The position numbers were made by a program, and so were the translations under genes. A DNA stretch of 64,000 nucleotides, from positions 13,552 to 77,551 of the forward strand of contig NZ_KE384107.1 in assembly GCF_000423925.1 (NCBI RefSeq), written 5' to 3'. Numbering within the stretch: position 1 is the stretch's first letter; each line of letters opens with the position of its first letter. Positions 25,936-35,133 of the stretch are shown here, piece by piece. The notes under the pieces are model-generated. The model ran no database searches. It was given only the letters and a program-made list of their open reading frames with translations, and was not told the DNA's origin. Source of the stretch: Butyrivibrio sp. VCD2006 (GTDB taxonomy: Bacteria; Bacillota; Clostridia; Lachnospirales; Lachnospiraceae).

Positions 25936-26941
25936 TCTCAAGTTCCTTTTTTACTTCATCCCAAGAAGCAACATCCGAATAGAATCCATCCACTCCCTCG
26001 GCAATATACTGCTTCATTTCCTCCGGGTCATTTATTGTATGCGTAAAAAGGATTCCTCCGTTCTTCTTTATCTCCTCAGCAAATTCCTTGCTTATAAAGC
26101 TCTTCTTGGCTGTCCATGCGATGAAATCATGATGCTTGGCTGCATATTCGATCGCTTCAGGAGTTCTCTCCTCCTCCTCGGTGCGATAGAGCGTGAAAAT
26201 AATGTTTTTAAAACCCATAGCTTCCATCTCACCCGCTTCCTGCTCATGATAGACCTGAATTATAAAGCGGTCCATCATATCAGGGGCAGCCTCCGCAATG
26301 AGCTTTGCACCTTCTACATTATAGTCCTTTTTGATATCCGTCACGATATAGAAGTTCTCATGACCTCGTAAAAAGTCCACAAGCGTAGACAGTTCAAGCG
26401 GCGTAAACTCGCCTTCAATTTTACAGGACAGTGCCTTCTCTAAGGAAACCGCTTCAGTAAGGGCTTCGCCGTTATCATAAAACTGCTTCCAGGAATGTGC
26501 GCAAACGAGCTTTCCATCCGTAGTTTTAAGAAAATCCAGCTCGCAGAACATGTTTCCATTAGCGTAGCAGTTATTCAATGCTTCCACGCTGCTTGTATAG
26601 TTCACCGTTTCTCCGTCAGCCTTAGTTATAAATCCGGCGGCATGAACTATATGTCCCTCAGCAGCCAGAGCCTCGCGAACATATTCTATCTCGGCCCGGT
26701 CCTCATCTGAAAACTTCACGCCCGTTCCTATGCCAAAGGGAAAATTCGAGAAAACAAGAACTGCTACCACCAAAGCACCGATTACTACTACAGCAGCTTC
26801 TATGGCAACTCTTTTCTTTATATTATCCTTGGTGAAATGATTAGTCAGAGCAAACAAAAACGATAGCACATCGCTTTTTAAAAGCGATATGCCGTAAGAT
26901 GATGTTAATGCGAATGTCGCAGCTTTTTCTGGTTTATTCAC
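25925..26941 (-). CDS. Membrane-anchored glycerophosphodiester phosphodiesterase-like protein
   Basis: 338 residues. One membrane anchor (about 48-70) puts a GDPD-type TIM barrel outside the cell. The core reads HAAGFI, then CELDFLKTTDGKLVCAHSW (metal-binding Glu/Asp and the second His), then FYIVTDIKKD and the terminal GVDGFYSD strand. The family hydrolyses glycerophosphodiesters. In a locus that attaches phosphodiester substituents it may trim or recycle them. It starts at a GTG with a weak ribosome binding site, so the exact start is uncertain. Overlaps the LicD gene by 11 nt. Confidence 0.85.
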   Translation of the reverse strand: MNKPEKAATFALTSSYGISLLKSDVLSFLFALTNHFTKDNIKKRVAIEAAVVVIGALVVAVLVFSNFPFGIGTGVKFSDEDRAEIEYVREALAAEGHIVHAAGFITKADGETVNYTSSVEALNNCYANGNMFCELDFLKTTDGKLVCAHSWKQFYDNGEALTEAVSLEKALSCKIEGEFTPLELSTLVDFLRGHENFYIVTDIKKDYNVEGAKLIAEAAPDMMDRFIIQVYHEQEAGEMEAMGFKNIIFTLYRTEEEERTPEAIEYAAKHHDFIAWTAKKSFISKEFAEEIKKNGGILFTHTINDPEEMKQYIAEGVDGFYSDVASWDEVKKELENGK

Positions 26942-26968
26942 AATATATTTCTCACTTGTCCCCTAAAG

Positions 26969-27781
26969 TTAAAAACTGTGACCATATTTTTTATGAAAAA
27001 TCTTGGCCGCAAGAAATGCTCCACCCTTTTTGATCCAGTTGACAGTCTCAATATGCACGCAAGGCAGCTCCTGTATCTGATATCTGGGAATAGAGCCTGA
27101 TGTTATCTGATAGTCCAGCCAAACATTGAAAATAAGCTCAGCTATTCTTCCTACATATCTGCCCTGATAAGCTCCGAGATTTTTCTCAGGATATCTCTTC
27201 TCAACCTCAGGAAGTATGGTAAAGAGCCACTCACAATATTTGTCAAAGAGATCCTTGCGCATGACCATCATATTAAACATATGTCCCGAGGTCTGTGTCA
27301 TAACTCTGTCAAATGACTCCATATACTCAGGAAAAAGTTCCTTTATGACCTTACCTGTCTCATCGAGCTGCTCTACATAATGTGTGTGGGCATAATGAGA
27401 TTGCAGTGTCTCTATGTAATATCTTCTTTTTTTAGGGACAATAATACTGCTCTTTTGCAGAAGTCTCTTTACTTCCTCACCGCCAATGATTCTGTTGAAC
27501 GGATCATCCTCTCCCCTTGATTCCGGAGAAGCAAAGTATCTTCTGTAATGAACAAGTCCTATATAATCAGCCTTGAGATTCTTCCACGCCCAATACATAC
27601 CGGTAAGTTCACAGTAGCTACTGTTCTTTTCGGATATGTTATCACCCGTATTGTCTTTAGTATACGGAGTATTGGCCGCCTTTTTCATACCCGCTCCCAC
27701 CTGCAGCGGCATATATATCGGATCATCAGGCATTCTGTATTTTTTTGTTGTCGCGATTATTATCTTGATATCGGGCATCCC
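26969..27781 (-). CDS. DUF4422 glycosyltransferase-like protein
   Basis: About 270 residues from ATG 27781, preferred over 27856 because it avoids a 37-bp overlap with the fucosyltransferase and has GGAACAGGGG upstream. The segments IKIIIATTKKY, YCELTGMYWAWKN, DYIGLVHYRRYF and SGHMFNMMVMRKDLFD are the conserved DUF4422 blocks. These proteins occur in capsule and exopolysaccharide loci and have a GT-A-like fold. Biochemical specificity is not known to me. Confidence 0.88.
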   Translation of the reverse strand, partial: GMPDIKIIIATTKKYRMPDDPIYMPLQVGAGMKKAANTPYTKDNTGDNISEKNSSYCELTGMYWAWKNLKADYIGLVHYRRYFASPESRGEDDPFNRIIGGEEVKRLLQKSSIIVPKKRRYYIETLQSHYAHTHYVEQLDETGKVIKELFPEYMESFDRVMTQTSGHMFNMMVMRKDLFDKYCEWLFTILPEVEKRYPEKNLGAYQGRYVGRIAELIFNVWLDYQITSGSIPRYQIQELPCVHIETVNWIKKGGAFLAAKIFHKKYGHSF

Positions 27782-27819
27782 CTGTTCCTTTTCCTTATAC
27801 CAATATCTAAATGCTAATT

Positions 27820-28734
27820 TTACCGCACTTTGCCATCTTTGTCCACGAGTACCCACCCCGGCCAGTATTCATGCATCAGCTCGGGAGTGACAGGTTGATT
27901 GTTTCTCATAACCAGTGTCCTTACAGGAATCCTGTCCTTTCTCCTGTTAAGTCTCGCTCCCCAGAACGAAAACGTAGAATTCGCGCATATATTTCCCTTG
28001 CAATGACTCATTAGCTGAATATCAAGCAATGAGTACTTTCCGGTATTGTGATCCACTATCGTGTATCTTCCGGGATCGGAATATCTCTCCCTTGCATAGT
28101 CAGGATCATTTGTAAAAATATAGAAGTGTGTATCCTTATCAAGTGCTCTGAAATAGTCCATAGCACTGTCATAGTACTCATCTGTGGCTATATTTCCGAA
28201 AAGAGCAGCATTTTCAGGATCCAGATAATCTCCTCTTCGAATATGGACACTTACACTGGGAGTCAGCTCCATCTCATTCATAAGATCCATATTCTTAATA
28301 TTTATCTCCGTGTCAGGATGAGTGGGAAATACAAACAGGTCCCGCAATTCATCCATAATGTCATCATAATATTTCTGACAGGCAAAATAGCCTTCGATAT
28401 ACTTATCCCTTAGCTCATAAATCTCAGGATGATACATACAGCTCTCGCTGAATGTCCTAGATGCGGAAGGAATCACCTTCTCAAAAACCTTCCTCGCGAT
28501 ACTTCTGTCTCTAAAATACGCTCTCTCCTCATCAGTGCATATATTCATGGGAAGATTCGTAAAATATGACAATTCAAGCTTTCTCTTTGCAAGCACTCCG
28601 CTCTGATTGGTCTCGTCAAACCAGCCTATATCCAGCTTAACATTTTTATCCGCACCGGCTCTTAACAGCTTCCTGTACATGGCATACTGCTGCATCTGGT
28701 TGCCCAGACCACCGGCTATCTGTATTATCAGCAT
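27820..28734 (-). CDS. GT11 alpha-1,2-fucosyltransferase-like protein (first of two)
   Basis: 304 residues. GGLGNQMQQYAMYR near the N-terminus, SVHIRRGDYL (GDP-fucose binding, about residue 160), FYIFTNDP and NSTFSFWGARL near the C-terminus are the GT11 motifs. It would add fucose, or a related GDP-6-deoxyhexose, to the repeat unit. It is about 30% like the second GT11 at 38086 by eye, so the two probably act on different acceptors. AAAGGAG 11 nt before the ATG lies in the end of the preceding gene. No GDP-fucose synthesis gene is in the window. Confidence 0.93.
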   Translation of the reverse strand: MLIIQIAGGLGNQMQQYAMYRKLLRAGADKNVKLDIGWFDETNQSGVLAKRKLELSYFTNLPMNICTDEERAYFRDRSIARKVFEKVIPSASRTFSESCMYHPEIYELRDKYIEGYFACQKYYDDIMDELRDLFVFPTHPDTEINIKNMDLMNEMELTPSVSVHIRRGDYLDPENAALFGNIATDEYYDSAMDYFRALDKDTHFYIFTNDPDYARERYSDPGRYTIVDHNTGKYSLLDIQLMSHCKGNICANSTFSFWGARLNRRKDRIPVRTLVMRNNQPVTPELMHEYWPGWVLVDKDGKVR

Positions 28735-28736
28735 TA

Positions 28737-29948
28737 TCAGGTTAACTCCTTTATATATCGCACATTATCGGCAGCTCTTTTGCTGTACTCAGGCATGATT
28801 TCAGATAGTCTCATTTTGATCTCATCTTCCTTCGCTGCTATAAACTCAAAGGCTTTCACAAGATCATTCTCGGACTCCAGCTTCTGCACCGGCACAACAT
28901 AGTTCTCATCAGTGCCGAAAAGGTCCGTTGCTATTCCTCTCGATTTTACGGAGTATCCAAGGACAAGTGTGGGCACGCATGTCGAATAGGCAGCAATCGT
29001 TGAATGTGTTCTTGCACCTATGAAAAATCTGCACGCACTTATTATTCCCTTAAGTTCCTGTGCGGAAGTATCTTCTATAAGTATTACCCTGCCTGTAGCC
29101 TTGAACTCTTCATATAGCTCCTGCAGGGGTTTCCTATCGTCGTTACTTTTCCAGACAACATGCGGTATCAGCGCAACCTTCATTTCACCAGGTATGGATA
29201 ATACGTGCTTTATGAGGTTTTTATAGTTATCCATGGTGATACCGGGGCGTGATTCCTTACCCTGAACCATAGGACTCACATTAAGGCCTACAGTATTTCC
29301 TTTTTCAAAACCAGTAGGAAGCTTAACCTCTGCCCTCGGAAGTAAAAACGCAGGATCAGGGCACAGCTTCACCTTAGACTCTGGTATTCCGCCATCTATC
29401 ATTCCCTTATAGGATATGGATTCTCTGACAGTTATAAGATCAAACTTCATCAGATCATCCTTAAGATCAGAAACGGTGTCGGGCTCGATGGAGCAGCCCA
29501 TCAGCACCGATTGCATTCCTTTTTCAAGAAAAGCCTCATGGGCAAGCTTAAGATCGCCCACCATCTCGGGATAACAATAGTTGTCCCCGCCAATTGACAC
29601 TGCGATGGGTCTTACAAAGTCTCCTGACTTTGTAAGAATATCCTTAAACTGATATCTGAGAAAGGAAACTGCATCTCCTGTTATTTTCCTGTATACATAA
29701 TACAAAACATGAGGTATAAAATCCTCTGCTATATGTCTCTCTTCAATGATGCTGCACTCGCCATCGGAAACCCTCTTGCCAAGACCATAGCTTAAGTCCT
29801 GTTCCCTGTTGTTGGTGACGATGATAGGTGCTATTTCATTTTCTGTCCTGCCCACGATCCCCATTGCATGAAGCGTTGCATCTACTATGGCTTCGCAGCC
29901 GTGATTACCGCTTCCCGCGTGCATATAAAAAATCAGTTGTCTCTCCAT
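28737..29948 (-). CDS. Polysaccharide pyruvyltransferase-family protein (CsaB/PF04230-like)
   Basis: About 403 residues from ATG 29948. The family pattern is seen in GSGNHGCEAIV at the N-terminus, SIGGDNYCY, LMGCSIEP, DLITVRES, LCPDPAFLLP and FFIGARTHSTIAAYSTCVP. Members transfer pyruvate from phosphoenolpyruvate to make ketals on surface glycans (CsaB), though many homologues are untested. The ATG at 29960 lies within the dispersed repeat; the better start at 29948 uses the repeat's GAGGG as its ribosome binding site. Confidence 0.87.
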   Translation of the reverse strand: MERQLIFYMHAGSGNHGCEAIVDATLHAMGIVGRTENEIAPIIVTNNREQDLSYGLGKRVSDGECSIIEERHIAEDFIPHVLYYVYRKITGDAVSFLRYQFKDILTKSGDFVRPIAVSIGGDNYCYPEMVGDLKLAHEAFLEKGMQSVLMGCSIEPDTVSDLKDDLMKFDLITVRESISYKGMIDGGIPESKVKLCPDPAFLLPRAEVKLPTGFEKGNTVGLNVSPMVQGKESRPGITMDNYKNLIKHVLSIPGEMKVALIPHVVWKSNDDRKPLQELYEEFKATGRVILIEDTSAQELKGIISACRFFIGARTHSTIAAYSTCVPTLVLGYSVKSRGIATDLFGTDENYVVPVQKLESENDLVKAFEFIAAKEDEIKMRLSEIMPEYSKRAADNVRYIKELT

Positions 29949-29953
29949 TATTT

Positions 29954-30124
29954 CCCTCATCCGTCAGCTGCGCTGACACCTTCCCCCAAAGGGGGAAGGC
30001 ATAGACTCTGTTCATCAGCTTCGCTGAAACCTTTCCCCAGTGGGGAAGGCATAGACTCTGTTCATCAGCTTCGCTGAAACCTTTCCCCAGTGGGGAAGGC
30101 ATAGACTTTGTTCATCAGCTTCGC
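29954..30124 (-). repeat. Dispersed two-hairpin repeat, copy C, followed by tandem 50-bp units
   Basis: 29954-30000 is a full copy: stem CCTTCCCCC TTT GGGGGAAGG, stem GTCAGC GCA GCTGAC, then GATGAGGG beside the start codon. Next to it two 50-bp units (30001-30050 and 30051-30100, identical by eye) and a partial third (30101-30124, one change) each carry CCTTCCCC AC TGGGGAAAGG and TCAGC GAA GCTGA hairpins. The whole array sits in the gap between the DUF6056-like gene and the pyruvyltransferase-family gene. Confidence 0.9.
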
Positions 30125-30159
30125 GTGTATCTTCTTAATCTAACCTCACGATGGTCACG

Positions 30160-31554
30160 CTATTCCTCTTCACCCCATATGTCGGGGTCGACTCCCATCA
30201 CGGTTTTAAGTCCGTAGTACTCAGCAAGAAGCTGATTTATCCAATAGGTATCACCGTCGGTATCATCGGTGACATCACAGTTGTATGCTGCAGTATATCT
30301 GTTCCTGAACTGCGGATAAAGCATCGGAATATCCACATCCTCACAGCCCTCGGCTGCCTTCTCTTCAAGATAACTGTATCTCTCCTGCATCAGTCTGTTT
30401 ATTCGTGCCAGGTTGGCACCGCACTCAATATAAGTAAAGGCCATATATATAAGCATTGCAGCTACTATTCCAAGCTTCATAGTCTCCAAGATCACATATC
30501 TTATTGATTCGGCATCCTCCTTTCCGGGATCTATATTTGCATATCCCTGAACCAGAGCAACAATAAGGAATATCCCGGGTGCAAAGAACACTCTATCCTG
30601 AGGCGTAGCCGTAAGAACCAGGCAGTAGGAAGTAGTAAAGAAAATGAATGTGAACAAAAGCATCTCTTTCATTTCTTCAAAGCGTTTTCCCTGAACCCAC
30701 AGAAAGATCAAAAGAATAGCAAGTGCGATCAAAAGCACCATAAATTCTTCCTTTAAAACAAGCGTGATCTTTAGTGATCTTGCGGCTATAGCCATTATGC
30801 CTTCATGCTTTTCTTCCATGTACTGCATTCTGATCCTGTTACCGGGAGCCAGAACCATGAAAGCAAGCCCTGTAGCGCATCCTATAACAGCAGATATGGT
30901 CCATACGAAAACTCTCCTGTAGTAGCAGATAAGAATGATCATTAAAAGCAGCAACCCGCCGCTTGTATTCTCATTGCACCATCCGGATATGAGTCCCAAT
31001 ATGAAAAATCCAAGGGTTTTCTTTAATCCCGTGGCATTTTCACCGGAAATACTCTTTCTGTAAGCTCTGCGGAAAGCAGTCACCATGGCCATTACAATCG
31101 TAGTTGTAAAAAGGTAGTTACATGCACCATCTTCCCAAAGTACCGTCTCACCAAAGGATATGCCAAAGAGCCAAATCAGAAGCACTCCCAGTGCATAATT
31201 CTTAACGTTATACCGCATCTTGCTATCGATATTCAGATATACCAAAACAGTGAGAAGTGTAAATACCGCTGCTGCTATGAGATTGAAAAAGGCCCTTCCG
31301 CCAAGTGTATGCATATCAATATACATGCATACCCTGAGCATAAAATGGGCAACAGAGCGACCTATCCATGTCATATACTGATTATATTCCTGCGCAAACA
31401 GGTCGAAAAAGCTACCGGCTCTTCCAACCTCCCTGCTATATGGCAGATCATCCATGAGCATGGGTGTCAGCGTCTCATAGATAAAAATGGTCACAAAGCA
31501 GACTATAACTGAAAAAATGAACAGTCTTTTTCTTGTGTTTTCCTCTCTAATCAT
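30160..31554 (-). CDS. Polytopic membrane protein, DUF6056-like
   Basis: About 464 residues with 10 or more hydrophobic segments. The N-terminal pattern (TPMLMDDLPYSREVGR, then WIGRSVAHF) and the ETVLWEDGACNYLFTT loop match what I know of DUF6056 proteins, which look like GT-C-type membrane glycosyltransferases or polymerases. The role here is therefore inferred: adding or polymerising units outside the membrane. ATG 31554 is chosen because it overlaps the preceding stop as ATGA and has GGAAGAG just upstream. Confidence 0.78.
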   Translation of the reverse strand: MIREENTRKRLFIFSVIVCFVTIFIYETLTPMLMDDLPYSREVGRAGSFFDLFAQEYNQYMTWIGRSVAHFMLRVCMYIDMHTLGGRAFFNLIAAAVFTLLTVLVYLNIDSKMRYNVKNYALGVLLIWLFGISFGETVLWEDGACNYLFTTTIVMAMVTAFRRAYRKSISGENATGLKKTLGFFILGLISGWCNENTSGGLLLLMIILICYYRRVFVWTISAVIGCATGLAFMVLAPGNRIRMQYMEEKHEGIMAIAARSLKITLVLKEEFMVLLIALAILLIFLWVQGKRFEEMKEMLLFTFIFFTTSYCLVLTATPQDRVFFAPGIFLIVALVQGYANIDPGKEDAESIRYVILETMKLGIVAAMLIYMAFTYIECGANLARINRLMQERYSYLEEKAAEGCEDVDIPMLYPQFRNRYTAAYNCDVTDDTDGDTYWINQLLAEYYGLKTVMGVDPDIWGEEE

Positions 31555-32594
31555 AAGCTCTTCCATTGTCCGTAAAGTTTCATATACAGATCAGGGCTAA
31601 GTGAAAATATAAATACCTTGATCTTATATCCAAAAGAAAGTCGTCCATATGCGCCCGAAGTTTCTTTGGCGTTGTCGATCATCCCGGAGGCCCTTGTGAC
31701 AACTTCTTCTTTCATGGCCATAAGCATAGCTCTGTCCTTATTTTCACTCATATTAAGGATTTTCGCAAATTTGCCTACTACCAAAAGAGCAGCCATTATC
31801 TTTATAACAGAAAGGCGTCTTACCGTTTCAACCGATACCTCAGGAGTCATGGTGACAAGCAGCTCTCCTGCTCTCTCCCAGCAGATTATCTGATCCATAT
31901 AAGAAGGCGTAAATGTCTTCAACATAGCTCCGTCATCATTAAGATTATAGTGATATCCGTTGCCCTCTATGCAACTTACGCATTTCCTGTCGCCTAAGGC
32001 AATAAGAAACTCCATAAAAAACAACATATCCTCACCGATGGTAATCCCCTCGGGAAAACGTATATGGTCTCCATTGATTATGAGATCCATTCTTCTAAAG
32101 AGTTTTCCCCATACATGTGTGTCTTCACAGAGAAGTCCGTCCTCAAGATATCGGCGCCCTGTAATGACATCATCTGTTACTATTTTCCCATCCATGATAA
32201 CAAGTGCTGCATCGTTATCAATCGCACACTCCAAAAGGTCGGATATATAGGTCTCTGATACAGTATCGTCTGCGTCAACAAAAGCGATATATCTTCCGCT
32301 GGCATTCTCAAGTCCGAGATTCCTTGCTTTAGACACACCGCCGTTTTTAACATGAATTACCTTGATATAAGCATATTCTGATGATAATCTGTCGCAGATT
32401 TCCGCAGTTTTGTCTGATGAACCGTCATCGATTATGATTACCTCCATGAATGATCCGGAATGAGCAAGACAGGCCGAAACCTTTAAAGACACCTTCTGAT
32501 TGCACACTGACAAGACACATTCTTCAATGTGATCCTGTGCATTATAAGCAGGAATTATAATGCTGATTAGTGGTAATGCCATGTAATTGTTCAT
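31551..32594 (-). CDS. GT2 glycosyltransferase with an insertion in the nucleotide-binding core
   Basis: 347 residues. GT2 motifs SIIIPAYNAQDHI, VIIIDDGSSDKT, NGGVSKARNLGL and the VDADD metal motif. Between the first helix and the DDGSSD strand there are about 18 residues (KVSLKVSACLAHSGSFME) where relatives have six, an unusual insertion. The C-terminal third is helical. The start overlaps the upstream GT2 gene's stop (ATGA at 32591). Specificity unknown. Confidence 0.9.
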   Translation of the reverse strand: MNNYMALPLISIIIPAYNAQDHIEECVLSVCNQKVSLKVSACLAHSGSFMEVIIIDDGSSDKTAEICDRLSSEYAYIKVIHVKNGGVSKARNLGLENASGRYIAFVDADDTVSETYISDLLECAIDNDAALVIMDGKIVTDDVITGRRYLEDGLLCEDTHVWGKLFRRMDLIINGDHIRFPEGITIGEDMLFFMEFLIALGDRKCVSCIEGNGYHYNLNDDGAMLKTFTPSYMDQIICWERAGELLVTMTPEVSVETVRRLSVIKIMAALLVVGKFAKILNMSENKDRAMLMAMKEEVVTRASGMIDNAKETSGAYGRLSFGYKIKVFIFSLSPDLYMKLYGQWKSL

Positions 32595-33637
32595 AAAAGT
32601 GCCCCCGCTGTGACTCTGTCAAAGCTCTTTATTATCATCCTCGTAATAATCACCACCGGCGCTATAGGATGCTTCATACAAAAATAAATCAGCTTATTTG
32701 ATTTCTCCGATACTGAAACCGGTGTATTTTTTATTAATGCTGCTATAGGATCCGTAGCGAAAATATCACGAGCCTTATTTATCAATCCGGGTACATCTGC
32801 CCTGAGCAGGTTTTTCATCACAACGAACAAAAGCCTTACATACTCCCTGTCCATCTGCTCCTTCCAGTTGCCGACGCCCTTGTCCTTCATAATTCCGGAA
32901 AAGGTTTCATAATTCAGTCTGAGGTTATCAAGAAGCCCGTCATCAAAGCCGTGGGCCATTGAATCGACCACGGTTCTGTAATGATAGAAAAATCCATCAT
33001 TCACAACAGTAAGCCTGTCTACGTCAAGCAGGCATGGGAGCATAATATTTACGTCCTCTGCCATTCTGATGTCATAATTCAAATATACCATGTTATCCAG
33101 AATAAGCTTACGGGTTATGAGCTTCATACACCTGGACATTATCACAGGTCTGTTCTCCTCACCAAGGAGCCTTGACCTGATATCCTTAAGCTCATGCCCT
33201 GCGTATGTGCCGGAAGCAATAGGATGAGAAACCTTACGTCTCTCATTCTTTTTCTCGATGATATAATTGCTGCTGATTATCTCTGTAATCCCGGACTGCG
33301 CTAGTCCCTCATCTGCATATTCAAGGAGACTCTCTATCATATCCGTGTCGACCCAGTCGTCGCCGTCAATAAACATGACGTAATGTCCGGTTGCTTCCTT
33401 AACTCCGGTGCTCCAGGCAGACATAAGACCGCCGTTTGCTTTGTGAATAACACGGATTCTCTCATCCCTTGAAGCATATTCATCACAGAGCTTCTCACTT
33501 CCATCACTGGCCCCGTCATCCACAAGAATGATCTCTATGTCTTTATAGGTTTGATCTATAACGCTTTCTATGCAGTTGCTAATGTAATCCCGGATGTTGT
33601 ATACAGGGATTATGACACTGACTAATTTTTCCGGCAT
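32591..33637 (-). CDS. GT2 glycosyltransferase
   Basis: About 348 residues from ATG 33637 (MPEKLVSVIIPVYN). The further upstream ATG at 33670 would translate repeat DNA, and the repeat's GAGGGG lies 6 nt before 33637. Motifs VSVIIPVYNIRDYI, IEIILVDDGASDGS, NGGLMSAWSTGV and FIDGDDWVD. A C-terminal helical domain of about 130 residues follows. Coupled to the next GT2 gene by a 4-nt overlap. Confidence 0.92.
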   Translation of the reverse strand: MPEKLVSVIIPVYNIRDYISNCIESVIDQTYKDIEIILVDDGASDGSEKLCDEYASRDERIRVIHKANGGLMSAWSTGVKEATGHYVMFIDGDDWVDTDMIESLLEYADEGLAQSGITEIISSNYIIEKKNERRKVSHPIASGTYAGHELKDIRSRLLGEENRPVIMSRCMKLITRKLILDNMVYLNYDIRMAEDVNIMLPCLLDVDRLTVVNDGFFYHYRTVVDSMAHGFDDGLLDNLRLNYETFSGIMKDKGVGNWKEQMDREYVRLLFVVMKNLLRADVPGLINKARDIFATDPIAALIKNTPVSVSEKSNKLIYFCMKHPIAPVVIITRMIIKSFDRVTAGALL

Positions 33638-33645
33638 GAAGTACC

Positions 33646-33708
33646 CCTCATCCGTCAGCTTCGCTGACACCTTCTCTCTGTGAACACCATCTTCCCAGAG
33701 AGAAGGCT
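33646..33708 (-). repeat. Dispersed two-hairpin repeat, copy D (re-written long stem)
   Basis: Minus strand: CCTTCTCTCTG pairs with CAGAGAGAAGG around a longer loop, replacing the C/G-only stem of other copies on both sides at once. Then GTCAGC GAA GCTGAC and GGATGAGGGG, which supplies the ribosome binding site of the GT2 gene at 33637. Confidence 0.85.
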
Positions 33709-33723
33709 ATGTTTTGTTATCTC

Positions 33724-35133
33724 TTAGTGTGCTCCTCTTCCAAAAAGTACTACCCCGACAGTCTTTATAAGTATTCTTATGTCAAGCGAAAGTGACCAGT
33801 TATCAATATACTGAAGGTCGAGCTTAACAACATCATCAAAATCCTCAATATCACTTCTGCCGCTGACCTGCCACATTCCTGTAAGTCCGGGTGTCATGCT
33901 GATTCTTCTGCGGTAGTACTGATTATACTTCTCGAATTCATCCTCGGTGGGTGGTCTTGTTCCCACAAGGCTCATATCTCCCTTAAATATATTCAGAAAC
34001 TGCGGAAGCTCGTCTATACTGGTCTTTCTTATAAACGCACCAACCTTGGTGATTCTGGGATCATCCTTCATCTTAAACATGAGACCGTTCATCTCATTCT
34101 GATCTTCAAGCTTTTTCTTAATCTCCTCGGCGTCAGTTCTCATGCTTCTGAATTTGTAGATCTTGAATCTTCTACCATTCCTGCCTATTCTCACCTGTGA
34201 GAAGAATATAGGGCCGGGATCATCAATCCAGATTGCAAGAGCCACAAAAGGAGTGACAATAGCTGTTATCAAAAGTCCGAAAAGCGACCCTATTATATCC
34301 ATCAGACGCTTTATCATGAGCGCTCTGTATCTCTCTGTTCCGTGAATATATGAAATAACTGAATATGTACCGATATTGCCCACAGAGGTACTTCCCGCAA
34401 TGTTAGGAAGTTCTACGCAGTAATGTACCGTAACACCCATATCTCCGAATGCCGCAATAGTCTCATTGAGCGCCTTCTGGCTGATGTTAGGAGTGTAGAT
34501 AAAGATCTCATCCACTGCAAGAGAGGTTACAACATCAATAAGATTCTCCCTATTGGCGATAACCTTAACTCCCCTGATCTCATCGCCTTCCATATCCTCA
34601 TCAAGACAAACTGCGCCCTCTATTGAATAGTTGAACTCCAGTCTGTGCTGAAGGTGTCTGATGGTAGGCATCATTATCTCTTTTTCGGAAACCACAAGAA
34701 GCTTGATGGCTGCATCTCCGCTCTTCCAATACTGCTTCAGGACAAGCTTCAAAAGCTGATGTAATACCAGCATCAATGCTGAATTGATAATGATGAAATA
34801 TAGCATTACTAGACGTGAGAAAGGCTGCGCAAGCTGCAGAGCATAAGCGATGGCGATTGTTCCAAGAATTAGCACAAACTCAGACTTAAAAACAACCGTG
34901 CCCTCTTTCCACACCGTGCGCTTTAAAAATCCTCTGTTGGAATCAATAGCAAAGGTATAGACTGTGCATACCAGAACCATAACAATACACACATAAAAGT
35001 GTAATGCCTTATCCTCCATGTCCCTGAAATTCAGGAAACGGATATAGGTGGCAAGCACAAAAGAAACAACTATGGATACAATATCAGCTATCCATAGTAT
35101 GTAATTTATCAGATACTTTGTTTTTCCCTGCAC
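33724..35133 (-). CDS. Polyprenyl-phosphate sugar phosphotransferase (WcaJ/PssY type), initiating enzyme
   Basis: About 469 residues. Four to five N-terminal membrane helices, a CoA-binding-like domain (about 150-270), then the catalytic Bac_transf domain: KRLMDIIGSLFGL hairpin, KIYKFRSMR, RKTSIDELPQFLNIFKGDMSLVGTRPP and PGLTGMWQVSGRS. It attaches sugar-1-phosphate to undecaprenyl phosphate to start repeat-unit synthesis. The likely start is a GTG at 35133 with GGGAGG 7 nt upstream; this overlaps the Wzy-like gene by 50 nt. A second initiating enzyme of the short type is at 51928. Confidence 0.93.
   Translation of the reverse strand: MQGKTKYLINYILWIADIVSIVVSFVLATYIRFLNFRDMEDKALHFYVCIVMVLVCTVYTFAIDSNRGFLKRTVWKEGTVVFKSEFVLILGTIAIAYALQLAQPFSRLVMLYFIIINSALMLVLHQLLKLVLKQYWKSGDAAIKLLVVSEKEIMMPTIRHLQHRLEFNYSIEGAVCLDEDMEGDEIRGVKVIANRENLIDVVTSLAVDEIFIYTPNISQKALNETIAAFGDMGVTVHYCVELPNIAGSTSVGNIGTYSVISYIHGTERYRALMIKRLMDIIGSLFGLLITAIVTPFVALAIWIDDPGPIFFSQVRIGRNGRRFKIYKFRSMRTDAEEIKKKLEDQNEMNGLMFKMKDDPRITKVGAFIRKTSIDELPQFLNIFKGDMSLVGTRPPTEDEFEKYNQYYRRRISMTPGLTGMWQVSGRSDIEDFDDVVKLDLQYIDNWSLSLDIRILIKTVGVVLFGRGAH

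Noticed and set aside
30005-30102. Frames through the tandem 50-bp units
   Set aside because: They only translate the hairpin repeats and have no start signals.
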